Position numbers and translations under genes: made by a program
The notes under the pieces: generated by a model
Database searches by the model: none
What the model was told of the DNA's origin: nothing
What the model saw: the letters and a program-made list of their open reading frames with translations, nothing else
Assembly: GCF_005222955.1 (NCBI RefSeq)
Contig: NZ_LWUA01000243.1
Location: 1-64,000, forward strand
Source of the DNA: Blastococcus sp. CCUG 61487
GTDB lineage: Bacteria; Actinomycetota; Actinomycetes; Mycobacteriales; Geodermatophilaceae
Reading direction: 5' to 3'
DNA length: 64,000 nt
Part shown: one piece after another, positions 44,880-53,377 of the stretch
Position numbering within the stretch: the first letter of the stretch is position 1
Layout: every line of letters begins with the position of its first letter

Positions 44880-45763
44880 TGCCCGCGACAGTGGTCCTCG
44901 GCGTCCTCCTGGTCGTCGTCCCCGCCGCCTTCCTGGTCAACCAGGCGCTCGCCACGTCCGGCCGCACCCTGGCCATCGCGCGGCGCAACCTCACCCGGGG
45001 CCTCGGCGCCCGGGTGCTGGAGGTCGGCTCGCTCGAGTCCCGCGGCACCGGCCTCGACGCGCTGCTCCGCGTGCTGACCCCGGACCGGGCGGCGGCTCGC
45101 ATGCGCCGGCTGATCGGGCTCGCCGGGTTCGCCGGCGGACGCGGGATGAGCCGTGCTCTCTGGTCCAAGCTGATCGCGGCCACCGGCGGCGCGCTCATCG
45201 GGCTGCTGCTCGTCGCGGCGAGCCCGGGACTGCTCACGCTGGTGCTCGCCGTCGGCCTCGCCGCCGGCGGGTACTTCGTGCCCGACCTGGTCGTCTACGG
45301 CCGGGGCGTGGAGCGCCAGGACGCCATCCGCAGCGCGCTGCCCGACACCCTCGACCAGATGACCATCGCCGTCGAGGCGGGCCTCGGGTTCGACGCCGCC
45401 CTCACCCGGGCGGCCGCCAACGGGAAGGGCCCGCTCGCCGAGGAGCTCACCCGGACGCTGCACGACATCACCGTGGGACGCCCCCGCCGGGAGGCGTACA
45501 CCGCGCTCGCCCAGCGCACGGACGTGGAGGACCTGCGCCGCTTCGTCGCGGCGGTCAACCAGGCCGACTCCTACGGCATCGCGGTCTCCGACGTGCTGCG
45601 GGCGCAGGCGGAGGACCTGCGGGACAAGCGACGTCAGCGCGCCGAGAAGAAGGCGATGGAGATCCCCGTCAAGGTGGTCTTCCCGCTGATGGCCTGCATC
45701 CTCCCGGCGCTGATGATCATCGTCGTCGGGCCTGCGGTCATGGAACTCATGCGGGTGCTCTGA
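44879..45763 (+). CDS. tadC: TadC platform protein (T2SSF domain)
   Basis: A 294-residue membrane protein. The T2SSF domain shows ALPDTLDQMTIAVEAGLGFDAAL and AVNQADSYGIAVSDVLRAQAEDL, followed by KKAMEIPVKVVFPLMACILPALMIIVVGP, all typical of TadC. The start overlaps the tadB stop by one base (TGATG). It is the last gene of the Tad operon and is followed 6 bp later by a strong hairpin. Confidence 0.94.
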   Translation: MPATVVLGVLLVVVPAAFLVNQALATSGRTLAIARRNLTRGLGARVLEVGSLESRGTGLDALLRVLTPDRAAARMRRLIGLAGFAGGRGMSRALWSKLIAATGGALIGLLLVAASPGLLTLVLAVGLAAGGYFVPDLVVYGRGVERQDAIRSALPDTLDQMTIAVEAGLGFDAALTRAAANGKGPLAEELTRTLHDITVGRPRREAYTALAQRTDVEDLRRFVAAVNQADSYGIAVSDVLRAQAEDLRDKRRQRAEKKAMEIPVKVVFPLMACILPALMIIVVGPAVMELMRVL

Positions 45764-45769
45764 CCACCG

Positions 45770-45827
45770 CGAGATCTGCACACTCGGGGCTGTCGGCGCA
45801 CCGAAGACCCCGAGTGTGCAGATCTCG
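45770..45827. terminator. 20-bp perfect inverted repeat between convergent genes
   Basis: CGAGATCTGCACACTCGGGG and its exact complement are separated by 18 bases, 6 bp after tadC and 18 bp before the stop of the convergent gene. A 20-bp perfect stem without a T run can end transcription from both sides. Confidence 0.8.
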
Positions 45828-45845
45828 TTCCTGGAGTGGCTGCCC

Positions 45846-46181
45846 TCAGCGCGGCTGGGCGGGGTTGGTCGGGTCGCCGTGGGACGGCGGGTTCACCGGC
45901 GGGCCGCTGGTCGCGGAGGAGACCGGCGAGCCGGCCGCGGTGTGCGACGGGTCGTCGGCCGCCGGGGCGGCGGGATCACCGCCGGAGGGCTGCTCGCCGT
46001 CCTCCAGCCCCTGGAGGCGGTGCTCCATCATCCGCACCACCTGGATGCGGTTGGCGTGGCTCCGCTCGTGGGCGAGCAGCGTCCGGAGCCCCTGCGCGTC
46101 CAGGGTGCGGATCCGCGAGGTCAGCCCTCCCGCCGGCAGCTGGTCGTAGTCGGGAATCGGCAACTGGTCGTGCGCGGTCAT
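45846..46181 (-). CDS. Small conserved actinobacterial protein (PIPDYDQLP domain)
   Basis: A 111-residue protein. The first ~65 residues are conserved in actinobacteria: LPIPDYDQLPAGGLTSRIR, then LDAQGLRTLLAHERSHANR and a VVRMMEHRLQGLE helix. I associate this domain with DUF8129 and with lipid-droplet-associated proteins, from memory. The rest is a Pro/Gly/Ser-rich tail. The ATG at 46181 is chosen because it starts the conserved part and follows GGGGGTAGG. Confidence 0.65.
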   Translation of the reverse strand: MTAHDQLPIPDYDQLPAGGLTSRIRTLDAQGLRTLLAHERSHANRIQVVRMMEHRLQGLEDGEQPSGGDPAAPAADDPSHTAAGSPVSSATSGPPVNPPSHGDPTNPAQPR

Positions 46182-46321
46182 GCGGGTCGGCCTACCCCCG
46201 GTCCCCGCGATCGACACCGGGTGTGAGGGCACGGGCGGTGGGTAGGCGGGTGGACGTCGTGCCGCGCCCCGGTCGTCGGGTGTCGCGTCCGCCACCCGAT
46301 CCGAGGAGTTGCCCCGCCGTC

Positions 46322-47446
46322 ATGGATGTGTCCTTCCTGCAGCCGGTCTTCGCCGCGCCAGGGCCGTACGCCACGGTCTGCGCCGACGTCACGCACACCA
46401 CCGAGAGCGCCGACGCCGAGCTGGACCTCCGCGTCCGGGCCCTCACGGAGAAGCTCACCGAGCAGGGCGCCCCGGAGGTGGTCCTCGACGCGGTCCGCAG
46501 CCGGCTGCTCGAAGGCAACGAGGGCGGTCAGGCCGGCACCCTGCGCGGCCGCGCGCTCGTCGTCGCCTCCGACGGCGCCGTGGTGCTGGACGAGGTCCTG
46601 GCCGCGGCACCGGGCCAGGAGACGGCGGTCTGGTCGCCGCAGCCCGACCTGGTCCCCGTCCTGCGCCAGCTGGCCGGGCGGGTGCCGCACGCGATCGTGA
46701 TCGGCGACCGGGTCGGCGCCGACATCGTCGTCGTCGGTGACTCCGGCGAGGTCGAGGAGAAGCAGGTCGACGGCGACACCTTCCACATGCAGAAGGTGAA
46801 GGTCGGCGGCTGGGCGCACAGCACCTACATGAACACCGCCGAGAACCGGTGGGAGGAGAACCTGGGCCTGGTCGCCGACGAACTGGACTCGATCGCGCGC
46901 CGCCTCCCGCTCCGCTTCGTCCTCGTCGCCGGTGACGTGCGCGCCCGCCAGATCCTGGCGGACAAGGCAGCCCCGGCGTGGTCGGACCTGCTGGTCGACA
47001 CCGACGAGGGCGGCCGGGCGGCCGGCGCCGATCGCGAGCCGGTGGCACGGCGCGCGGCGGAACTGGTCGCCGAGCACGAGGCGCGGCACATCGCCGAGAG
47101 CGCCGAGAAGGTCCAGGCCTCCGCCGCGCACGGGCTGTCGGTCACCGGGACCGAGCACGTCGTCGAGGCGCTGCGCAAGGGCCAGGTCGAGACGTTGCTG
47201 CTCACCGAGGACCTGGGAGGCGCCACGCTGCTGGTCGGCCGCTCGCCGCTGGAGCTCGGGGTGAAGCAGCAGGACATGGACGCCCTCGGCACGCACGGCG
47301 ACGTCGTGCCCGCCGACCGCGCGATGCTCGAGGCCGCGGTGGCCAGTGCTGCCGACGTCGTCCTCGTCCCCGCCTCCGAGATCGGCGGGGCACCCGCGGC
47401 CGCCATCCTGCGCTACGCCCACGACTCCACCGACCAGGCACGGTGA
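46322..47446 (+). CDS. Bacterial archaeo-eukaryotic release factor-like protein (baeRF/Vms1, Rv2629-like)
   Basis: A 374-residue protein resembling Rv2629 and other baeRF2 proteins. It has an N-terminal domain, a central eRF1-domain-2-like region (IVVVGDSGEVEEKQVDGDTFHMQKVKVGGWAH) and a C-terminal L7Ae-like part with LRKGQVETLLLTEDL. The segment around ENRWEENLGLVADELDSI matches the family. Related Vms1 proteins release peptides from stalled ribosomes, and Rv2629 is stress-induced; activity here is inferred. It starts a small run with two short stress-type genes. Confidence 0.82.
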   Translation: MDVSFLQPVFAAPGPYATVCADVTHTTESADAELDLRVRALTEKLTEQGAPEVVLDAVRSRLLEGNEGGQAGTLRGRALVVASDGAVVLDEVLAAAPGQETAVWSPQPDLVPVLRQLAGRVPHAIVIGDRVGADIVVVGDSGEVEEKQVDGDTFHMQKVKVGGWAHSTYMNTAENRWEENLGLVADELDSIARRLPLRFVLVAGDVRARQILADKAAPAWSDLLVDTDEGGRAAGADREPVARRAAELVAEHEARHIAESAEKVQASAAHGLSVTGTEHVVEALRKGQVETLLLTEDLGGATLLVGRSPLELGVKQQDMDALGTHGDVVPADRAMLEAAVASAADVVLVPASEIGGAPAAAILRYAHDSTDQAR

Positions 47447-47458
47447 GCAGGGACTGAG

Positions 47459-47689
47459 ATGACGACGCAGAAGAAGCCCAGCCCCGAGGCGCTGGCCAAC
47501 CTCACCGAGGCGAACGTCGGCACCCGCGCGGAGCTGCTGCCGGAGGAGGAGGCGATGCGCGGCAGCGGCATGGAGAAGGTCGCCGCCGAGGTGATCCTCG
47601 CCGAGTCGGAGGAGCGCACCGTCAACGCCGATCCGGACGACGCCCAGGGCGGCCACCGGCAGTCCTCGGACACCGCCGACCTGCCCTGA
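47459..47689 (+). CDS. Small acidic protein of unknown function
   Basis: A 76-residue hydrophilic, acidic protein (SPEALANLTEANVGTRAELL, then EEEAMRGSGMEKVAAE). There are no Cys, no membrane segment and no recognised domain; it is probably largely disordered at its C-terminus (NADPDDAQGGHRQSSDT). It lies 12 bp after the baeRF gene and 80 bp before chaB, both stress-associated types, so a stress role is possible but unproven. Confidence 0.6.
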   Translation: MTTQKKPSPEALANLTEANVGTRAELLPEEEAMRGSGMEKVAAEVILAESEERTVNADPDDAQGGHRQSSDTADLP

Positions 47690-47769
47690 CCCCCTGATCG
47701 GGTGGCGCGGATGTGATCGTGCTGAGCCGCCCGGGTAGGGGTCGCGCCAGCATCCGAGGAGGAGAGGTC

Positions 47770-48210
47770 ATGCCGAAGACCACGAAGAAGGGCGACGCCA
47801 AGAAGTCCGAGCTGCCCAGCACCTTGCAGCGCTCGCCGAAGAAGGCGCAGCGGACCTTCGCCAAGGCGCACGACTCCGCCGCCGATGAGTACGGCGACGA
47901 GCGCCGCGCCAACCAGGTCGCGTGGGCTGCGGTCAAGCACTCCTTCGAGAAGGTGGGTGACCGCTGGGAGCCGAAGGAGGGCGGCAAGAAGGGCCCGTCG
48001 GACGAGCAGGCCAAGGGCGGCCGGGGGACGAACAAGGCGACCAAGGGCGGCGTCGACGCCAACGCGTCGAAGGACCACCTGAGGAAGATCGCCAAGAAGC
48101 TGGACATCTCGGGGCGCTCGACGATGAAGAAGAAGGAACTGGTCGACGCCATCCAGAAGGCCAGCACCAAGAAGACCGCCGACGCCCGCAAGAAGTCGAA
48201 GAAGAAGTAG
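47770..48210 (+). CDS. ChaB-domain protein with C-terminal Rho-N/SAP-like motif
   Basis: A 146-residue very basic protein. The ChaB domain spans residues ~12-65 (LPSTLQRSPKKAQRTFAKAHDSA, then NQVAWAAVKHSFEKVGDRW). After a Lys/Gly-rich linker there is a Rho-N/SAP-like helix pair (LRKIAKKLDISGRSTMKKKELVDAI) and a poly-Lys tail. The combination suggests nucleic-acid binding. The ATG follows GAGGAGGAGAGG. Similar proteins are widespread in actinobacteria without a proven function. Confidence 0.85.
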   Translation: MPKTTKKGDAKKSELPSTLQRSPKKAQRTFAKAHDSAADEYGDERRANQVAWAAVKHSFEKVGDRWEPKEGGKKGPSDEQAKGGRGTNKATKGGVDANASKDHLRKIAKKLDISGRSTMKKKELVDAIQKASTKKTADARKKSKKK

Positions 48211-48232
48211 CGCTCGTCGTCCCGGTCGGCGG

Positions 48233-49555
48233 TCAGCCGGCCGGGACGACGATCAGCTCGGTCTGCCGGCCGTCGAGGTACTGGACGCCGGCGTCGGTCA
48301 CCGCGATGCCCTGCTCCAGGCCCATGCGCACGCACTGGCCGTCCCACTCGGGCACCGACCCGCGGACGGCGAGCTCGAGGGCGTAGACGGTGTCGACGTG
48401 CACCGGATGGTCGCCGGCTCCGGGGACGCCGTCCTGGGCGTCCCACTGCCCGATGGCCGGGCCCGCCCCGTGGCCGTGCACCCCGACCGGGTGGGAGTAG
48501 ACGTCGGCGACGATGCCCTCGTCGGCGGCGGCCTTCCGGGCGGCTGCCAGCACCTCGTTGCCGGTCCGCCCCGGCACCAGCCTCGCGGTGGTGAGGTCCT
48601 GCATCCGGTTGCCGACGGCCAGCAGGTCGGTCAGCCCGCGCGGCGCCGCCGCCTCACCGGGCCGCAGCACGTAGGCGTTGCGCTGGGTGTCGGTGTGCAG
48701 GCCGAGGCTGGTCAGCCCGACGTCGCAGTGCAGCAGGTCACCGGGCTCGATCACCGCGTCGTACGGCACCGCCGGCAGCAGCGTGCCGCTCTGCTCGGCC
48801 AGCGGCACGCCGGCGCGCTGGAGCGCCACCGAGGGCTGGAACCACGGCTCGACGCCGAGGTCGTGCAGCCGCTGGCGCAGCCACCAGGCGACGTCGAGCG
48901 CGGTGGTGCTCCCTGGCACGACGACGGCGGGGGAGAAGGCCTCGGCGATGACCTCGTGCGCCAACCTGTTGAGGGCGTGCAGGGCGGCGATCTCCTCGGG
49001 GAGCCGCGTCTCGAGCCAGCCGACGGCGAGCGCCTCGGCGGAGACCAGGCGGTCGGCGTGCGGTCCGAGCGCCGCCACGAGCAGGCGGTGCTCGGTGTGC
49101 GCGAGCCCGTCGGCCAGGGCGAAGTCGGTCGAGACGTCGATGCCGATCCGGGCGGGGCGGGCCTGCTCGACGAAGCGGCGCACCACGCCCCACTCGTCGT
49201 CCGGCCCGTCGACGTCGTCCCTGCCCCCGAGGCCGCCGCCGACCGCGGCGGCCGGGAGGAACTGGCCCACGGGGTACCGGGAGACCGCGGCCGGCGTGAC
49301 GCCGTCGTCGCTGCGGTGCAGCAGGAGGATCGTGCGCCGCCGGGCGGACAACCAGGTCGCCGGCAGGAGGGTCGCGAGCACCGGGTCCTCGTTGTACTCG
49401 CGGCCGGCCACGATCCACAGGTCGATCCCGGCCCGGTCCATGAGCCCGGGCAGCAGGTCGAGCAGCCGCTGGGTCAGCCAGCGGTCCCGCACGTCGGCCT
49501 GCTCCCGGAGCGGCAGGGGCACCGTCCGGGTCGGGTCCGGCGCGTCGAGGGGCAT
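48233..49555 (-). CDS. M24-family metallopeptidase (Xaa-Pro aminopeptidase-like)
   Basis: A 440-residue protein. The N-terminal creatinase-like domain contains DLWIVAGREYNEDPVLATLLP. The C-terminal pita-bread domain keeps metal ligands in LHCDVGLTSLGLHTDTQ (two Asp), SHPVGVHGHGAGP (His), YALELAVRG (Glu) and RMGLEQGI (Glu). Prolidase- or dipeptidase-type activity is likely. The ATG at 49555 gives the family start; the ribosome site is weak. It lies 58 bp downstream of the diguanylate cyclase gene on the same strand. Confidence 0.87.
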   Translation of the reverse strand: MPLDAPDPTRTVPLPLREQADVRDRWLTQRLLDLLPGLMDRAGIDLWIVAGREYNEDPVLATLLPATWLSARRRTILLLHRSDDGVTPAAVSRYPVGQFLPAAAVGGGLGGRDDVDGPDDEWGVVRRFVEQARPARIGIDVSTDFALADGLAHTEHRLLVAALGPHADRLVSAEALAVGWLETRLPEEIAALHALNRLAHEVIAEAFSPAVVVPGSTTALDVAWWLRQRLHDLGVEPWFQPSVALQRAGVPLAEQSGTLLPAVPYDAVIEPGDLLHCDVGLTSLGLHTDTQRNAYVLRPGEAAAPRGLTDLLAVGNRMQDLTTARLVPGRTGNEVLAAARKAAADEGIVADVYSHPVGVHGHGAGPAIGQWDAQDGVPGAGDHPVHVDTVYALELAVRGSVPEWDGQCVRMGLEQGIAVTDAGVQYLDGRQTELIVVPAG

Positions 49556-49613
49556 GGGCACAGCGAAACAGAGAACCGCCCGCTGCACCCGGTGAGGCCC
49601 GAGCAGGAGGCCG

Positions 49614-50768
49614 TCAGCCGTGCGGCTGCGCCGGGGTGGGCTCCTCGGGCCGGGGCGGCCGGGCGCGCGGGATGTCGGCGGCGACCACCACGCGGTCGCG
49701 TCCGGTCCGCTTGGCCTCGTACATGGCGGCGTCGGCCCGGTCGATGAGCCGCCACAGGGCGGCCGCCGGCTCCTCGCCGTCGACCGGCCGGGCCAGGGCC
49801 AGCCCCACGGAGGCGGTCACCCACGGGCGCCGGTCGCCGGCCGTGGCGACCGCCGCACGGAGCCGCTCGGCCAGCTTGCGGGCCTCGGTGAGGTCCGCCA
49901 CGGACCCCAGGGCCACCAGCTCCTCGCCCCCCGTGCGGGCCAGGACGTCGGTGGGCCGCACCGCCGCCGACAGCGCCCGTGCGACGGCGCCCAGGACGGA
50001 GTCGCCGGCGGCGTGCCCGAACTGGTCGTTGAGCCGCTTGAAGTGGTCGAGGTCGAGCACCACCGCGCTCAGGTGGCTGCCCTCGCGGCGGGTCTGCCGC
50101 CACAGCCGCGGTGCCTGCTCGACCAGGTACCGGCGGTCGTAGAGGCCGGTGAGCGGGTCCAGCCGGCTGAGGTCCTCGGTGGCGACCAGCAGCCGCTCGA
50201 CCCGTCGGCGCAGGACGAACACACCGATGGCTGCGGCGTTCAGCATGCCGGCGCTCATGCCGGCCTGGACGACCAGCCCGGCGTTGCTGTCGTAGCTCGG
50301 GGCCAGTGCGGCGAAGCAGACCGCGGTCGTGACGGCCAGGTGCACGCACAGCGGCCGCACGTCCAGGAGGCAGGCCGCGGCCAGCGCGGGGAACAGCAGC
50401 ATCAAGGGCGTCGCGTAGCGCAGGGGTTCCTCGATGCACAGGACGATGACCAGGTAGGTGAGGTCACCGAGCAGCACCATGGCCAGCGTCTGCGCGCGGC
50501 CGGCCCGGCCGCGCACGACCAGCTGTGCGCCCAGCAGGAACAGCAGCACCATGGTCGCGGCGTAGGCCCAGCGGAGCCCGCCGTCGCGGAGCACCCCGTC
50601 GAGGAGCAGGTTCACCGAGCCCATGAGCGCGACGAGCAGCAGGAGGGCCGCGAGCGTGAACGCGGCCACCCGGCCGTCCCAGCCGCGCAGCGCGCCCGGC
50701 CCGGTGGGCGGCCTCCCGACGTCGACGGTGGTCGCGTGCCGGCCGGTCACGGCAGCAGGATGCCGCAC
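49614..50768 (-). CDS. Membrane-bound GGDEF diguanylate cyclase (GGEEL variant)
   Basis: A 384-residue protein with about six transmembrane helices (residues ~33-190) and a C-terminal GGDEF domain. The active-site loop reads TGGEEL rather than GGEEF; a preceding RPTD is a good I-site. LDPLTGLYDRRYL and DLDHFKRLNDQFGHAAGD are canonical, so activity is likely but the final Leu is unusual. The design matches the cyclase at 8231-9418. GTG start. Confidence 0.87.
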   Translation of the reverse strand: MRHPAAVTGRHATTVDVGRPPTGPGALRGWDGRVAAFTLAALLLLVALMGSVNLLLDGVLRDGGLRWAYAATMVLLFLLGAQLVVRGRAGRAQTLAMVLLGDLTYLVIVLCIEEPLRYATPLMLLFPALAAACLLDVRPLCVHLAVTTAVCFAALAPSYDSNAGLVVQAGMSAGMLNAAAIGVFVLRRRVERLLVATEDLSRLDPLTGLYDRRYLVEQAPRLWRQTRREGSHLSAVVLDLDHFKRLNDQFGHAAGDSVLGAVARALSAAVRPTDVLARTGGEELVALGSVADLTEARKLAERLRAAVATAGDRRPWVTASVGLALARPVDGEEPAAALWRLIDRADAAMYEAKRTGRDRVVVAADIPRARPPRPEEPTPAQPHG

Positions 50769-50877
50769 GTCCGGGCTTTTCGGGGCCCTCCTGCGCGCCG
50801 CCCCGGATCAGCTGTGCCGAACCGGGCGGTGACCTATCCTGCTGGGGACCGCGAGCCGTTCCGGAGGGGAGCCGAGC

Positions 50878-51060
50878 ATGGCCCAGGGGCCCTGGTTCTA
50901 CTGCCTGAAGCACCGCGCCGTCGAGCCGCGGGACGGGTGCGCCGAGCGGCACCGGCTCGGCCCCTACGAGACCCGCGAGGAGGCCGAACGCGCGGTGGAG
51001 TCCGTGGCCGAGCGCGAGGAGCGGCTGGAGGCCGAGGACCGCGCCTGGCAGGGCGACTGA
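50878..51060 (+). CDS. Small conserved actinobacterial protein
   Basis: A 60-residue soluble protein with a pattern I recognise from other actinobacteria: WFYCLKHRAVEPRDGCAE, then RLGPYETREEAERAVE and a charged helix ending EDRAWQGD. The GPYxTREEAE stretch recalls a SPOR-like or single-domain helix-strand motif. No function is known. The strong GGAGGGGAGC box supports it as real. Confidence 0.78.
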   Translation: MAQGPWFYCLKHRAVEPRDGCAERHRLGPYETREEAERAVESVAEREERLEAEDRAWQGD

Positions 51061-51131
51061 GGCAGGCCGCCGGGCTCCCGGCATGATCGACGCGGAGGGC
51101 CGGGCCGTCCGGCGCCGGGAAGGGGGCTGAC

Positions 51132-51827
51132 GTGACCGAGGGTCGTGCGGTGGAGGAACTGGTCGTCGGGATCCTGGGCGGCACCGGGCCGCAGGGACGC
51201 GGGCTCGCCGTACGCCTGGCCGCGGCGGGGCAGCGCATCCTGCTCGGCTCCCGGGACGCCCAGCGCGCCGCCGAGGTCGGCACCGAGGTCGAGAGCCGGG
51301 CCTCCACCGCCGCCGCGGGCGCGCGGGTGTCGGTGCAGGGCGGTTCGAACGCCGACGTCGCGGGCGCGGCGGACCTGGTCATCGTCGCCGTCCCGTTCGC
51401 CGGGCACGCCGACACGCTGCGCGAACTGGTCGAGCCGCTCGCCGGGAAGATCGTCGTCGACTGTGTCGTGCCCATGGGGTTCGACGAGCTCGGCGCCTAC
51501 GTCATCGACGTCGAGGAGGGCAGCGTGGCCCAGCAGGCGGCCGCGCTGCTGCCCGACTCGCACGTCGTCGGCGCCTTCCACCACCTCTCGGCCCGGCTGC
51601 TCGAGGACCTCTCGAAGCCCACCATCGACGGCGACGTGATGGTGGTCGGCGACGACCGCGCCTCGATGGACACCGTGCAGGCGCTGGCCGGGCGGCTGCC
51701 GGGCATGCGCGGCATCTACGCCGGCCGGCTGCGCAACGCCCGCCAGGTCGAGGCGCTCACGGTCAACCTCGTCTCGGTCAACCGCCGGTACAAGGTGCAC
51801 GCCGGCATCCGCGTCACCGACGTCTGA
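51132..51827 (+). CDS. npdG: F420H2:NADP+ oxidoreductase-like protein (NpdG family)
   Basis: A 231-residue Rossmann protein with the NpdG/Fno start VGILGGTGPQGRGLAVRLAAAG and the NADP-contacting GSRDAQRA. VVDCVVPMGFDE and VVGAFHHLSARLL follow. The family passes hydride between coenzyme F420 and NADP. Its presence implies F420 use, which is common in actinobacteria. The GTG start follows GAAGGGGGC. Its stop overlaps the DivIVA-repeat gene start by one base. Confidence 0.87.
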   Translation: MTEGRAVEELVVGILGGTGPQGRGLAVRLAAAGQRILLGSRDAQRAAEVGTEVESRASTAAAGARVSVQGGSNADVAGAADLVIVAVPFAGHADTLRELVEPLAGKIVVDCVVPMGFDELGAYVIDVEEGSVAQQAAALLPDSHVVGAFHHLSARLLEDLSKPTIDGDVMVVGDDRASMDTVQALAGRLPGMRGIYAGRLRNARQVEALTVNLVSVNRRYKVHAGIRVTDV

Positions 51828-52111
51828 TGCCGGGTGCCATCACGGCCGACGAACTCCGGGCGGTACGGCTCGGTACGCCCGGCTGGGGAAGGAAGGGCTA
51901 CCGCACCGAGGAGGTCGACGACTTCCTGGCCCGGGTGGCCGAGGCGCTGACGGCGCTGGCCCTCCGCCGGGCGCCGCAGCTGACCGCCGACGCGGTGCGC
52001 GACGTCCGGTTCCGGAAGCAGGGCTTCGGCCGCGGGCGGGGATACGACGAGGACCAGGTGGACGAGCTCCTCGACCGGATCGAGGCCACCTTCCGCGCGG
52101 CCGCCGGCTGA
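51827..52111 (+). CDS. Two-repeat DivIVA-domain mini-protein
   Basis: A 94-residue protein made of two copies of the DivIVA N-terminal motif: LRAVRLGTPGWGRKGYRTEE with VDDFL, and VRDVRFRKQGFGRGRGYDED with VDELL. It lacks the long coiled coil of Wag31/DivIVA. Similar short DivIVA-domain proteins occur in actinobacteria with no known role; membrane-curvature binding through the R/K-GY loop is a possibility. It is coupled to npdG by a TGATG overlap. Confidence 0.82.
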   Translation: MPGAITADELRAVRLGTPGWGRKGYRTEEVDDFLARVAEALTALALRRAPQLTADAVRDVRFRKQGFGRGRGYDEDQVDELLDRIEATFRAAAG

Positions 52112-52200
52112 CGATGTGCGCCCGCGGCGCGTTCTGCCGCGAGGAATGCGCCGCGGCCGCACACTGATCGAGCCGGTCCGGGTCCGGCACACTGGCAGAC

Positions 52201-52620
52201 GTGCTGGTGCTCGCCTCCGGGGTGGCCGCCCTGCACGGGCTGGCCGTCCTGTTCATGCTCACCGGGGCGCTGCTCGCGCTGCGGTGGCCCCGGCTGCTGC
52301 TGCTCCACGCGCCGGTGGCCCTGGCGATCCTCGCCGTCAACCTGGCCGGCGCCGACTGTCCGCTGACCGACCTGGAGCTCTGGCTGCGGGAGCGGGCGGG
52401 CGCGCCGGGTTACGCGAACGGGTTCCTCGGCCACTACCTCCTCGACCCGCTCGGCCTGGACGTCGACGCCGCCGCCACGCAGCTCGGCATCTACGTGACG
52501 GCGTTCGGCCTCAACGCCCTCGGCTACGGCCTGCTCGCGGCCCGGGCTACTCGAAGGAGTGCTCGGGGCCGGGGAAGGTTCCCCCGAGGACCTCGTCGGC
52601 GTACTCCTGCGCCGCTCTGA
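52201..52620 (+). CDS. DUF2784 family membrane protein
   Basis: A 139-residue protein with three to four helices. It contains the family signature [15 protein letters not shown] followed by [14 protein letters not shown]. The function is unknown. The last ~25 residues (after AARATRR) are low-complexity and overlap the convergent panB gene by 74 bp, so the stop position may have drifted. The GTG at 52201 starts the first helix. Confidence 0.82.
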   Translation: MLVLASGVAALHGLAVLFMLTGALLALRWPRLLLLHAPVALAILAVNLAGADCPLTDLELWLRERAGAPGYANGFLGHYLLDPLGLDVDAAATQLGIYVTAFGLNALGYGLLAARATRRSARGRGRFPRGPRRRTPAPL

Positions 52621-53377
52621 GCAGCTCGCCGCGCAGGTCGGCGTACTTCTTCACGAACTTCGGTACCCGGCCGCCGTTCAGCCCGGCCATGTCCGGCCAG
52701 ACCAGCACCTGGGCGTCGCAGTCCGGCCCCGCTCCGATGCCGATCGTCGGGATGGTCAGCTCCCTGGTCACCTCGCCGGCGATCGCCGCGGGCACCATCT
52801 CCAGGACGACGGCGAACGCCCCGGCCTCCTGCACCGCGCGGGCGTCGGCGAGCAACTGCTCGGCGCCCGCCCCGCGGCCCTGCACCCGGAATCCGCCCAG
52901 GGCGTGCTCGCTCTGCGGGGTGAAGCCGATGTGCGCCATGACCGGGATGCCCGAGTCGTGCAGCAGCTCGATCTGCGGCGCCACCCGCTCGCCACCCTCG
53001 AGCTTGACGGCCTGCGCCCCGCCCTCCTTCATCAGCCGGACGGCGGTCGCGAACGCCTGCTGCGGGCCCGACTCGTAGGACCCGAACGGCAGGTCGGCCA
53101 CGATCAGCGACCGCTTCGTCGAGCGGGTCACCGCCTTGGTCAGCAGCAGCATGTCCTCGACGGTCACCGGGACCGTGCTGCTGTGGCCCATGACGACGTT
53201 GCCCGCGGAGTCGCCGACGAGCATCACCGGGATGCCGGCCTCCTCGAAGATGGCCGCGCTGTAGGTGTCGTAGGCGGTGAGCATCGCCCACTTCTCGCCC
53301 CGCTCCTTGGCCTGCTGCAGGTGGTGGATGCGCACCCGCGCCGTCGAGGTCCCGCCGTACAGCACCGACTCGCTCAC
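52547..53377 (-). CDS. panB: 3-methyl-2-oxobutanoate hydroxymethyltransferase
   Basis: A 276-residue (beta/alpha)8 enzyme of pantothenate synthesis. It has [26 protein letters not shown] with the metal Asp, [31 protein letters not shown] and [20 protein letters not shown], all typical. It makes ketopantoate from ketoisovalerate using methylenetetrahydrofolate. The GTG start overlaps the nadE stop by 4 bp, pairing two cofactor-synthesis genes. panB near glnA2 is also the mycobacterial arrangement. Confidence 0.96.
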   Translation of the reverse strand: MSESVLYGGTSTARVRIHHLQQAKERGEKWAMLTAYDTYSAAIFEEAGIPVMLVGDSAGNVVMGHSSTVPVTVEDMLLLTKAVTRSTKRSLIVADLPFGSYESGPQQAFATAVRLMKEGGAQAVKLEGGERVAPQIELLHDSGIPVMAHIGFTPQSEHALGGFRVQGRGAGAEQLLADARAVQEAGAFAVVLEMVPAAIAGEVTRELTIPTIGIGAGPDCDAQVLVWPDMAGLNGGRVPKFVKKYADLRGELLRAAQEYADEVLGGTFPGPEHSFE

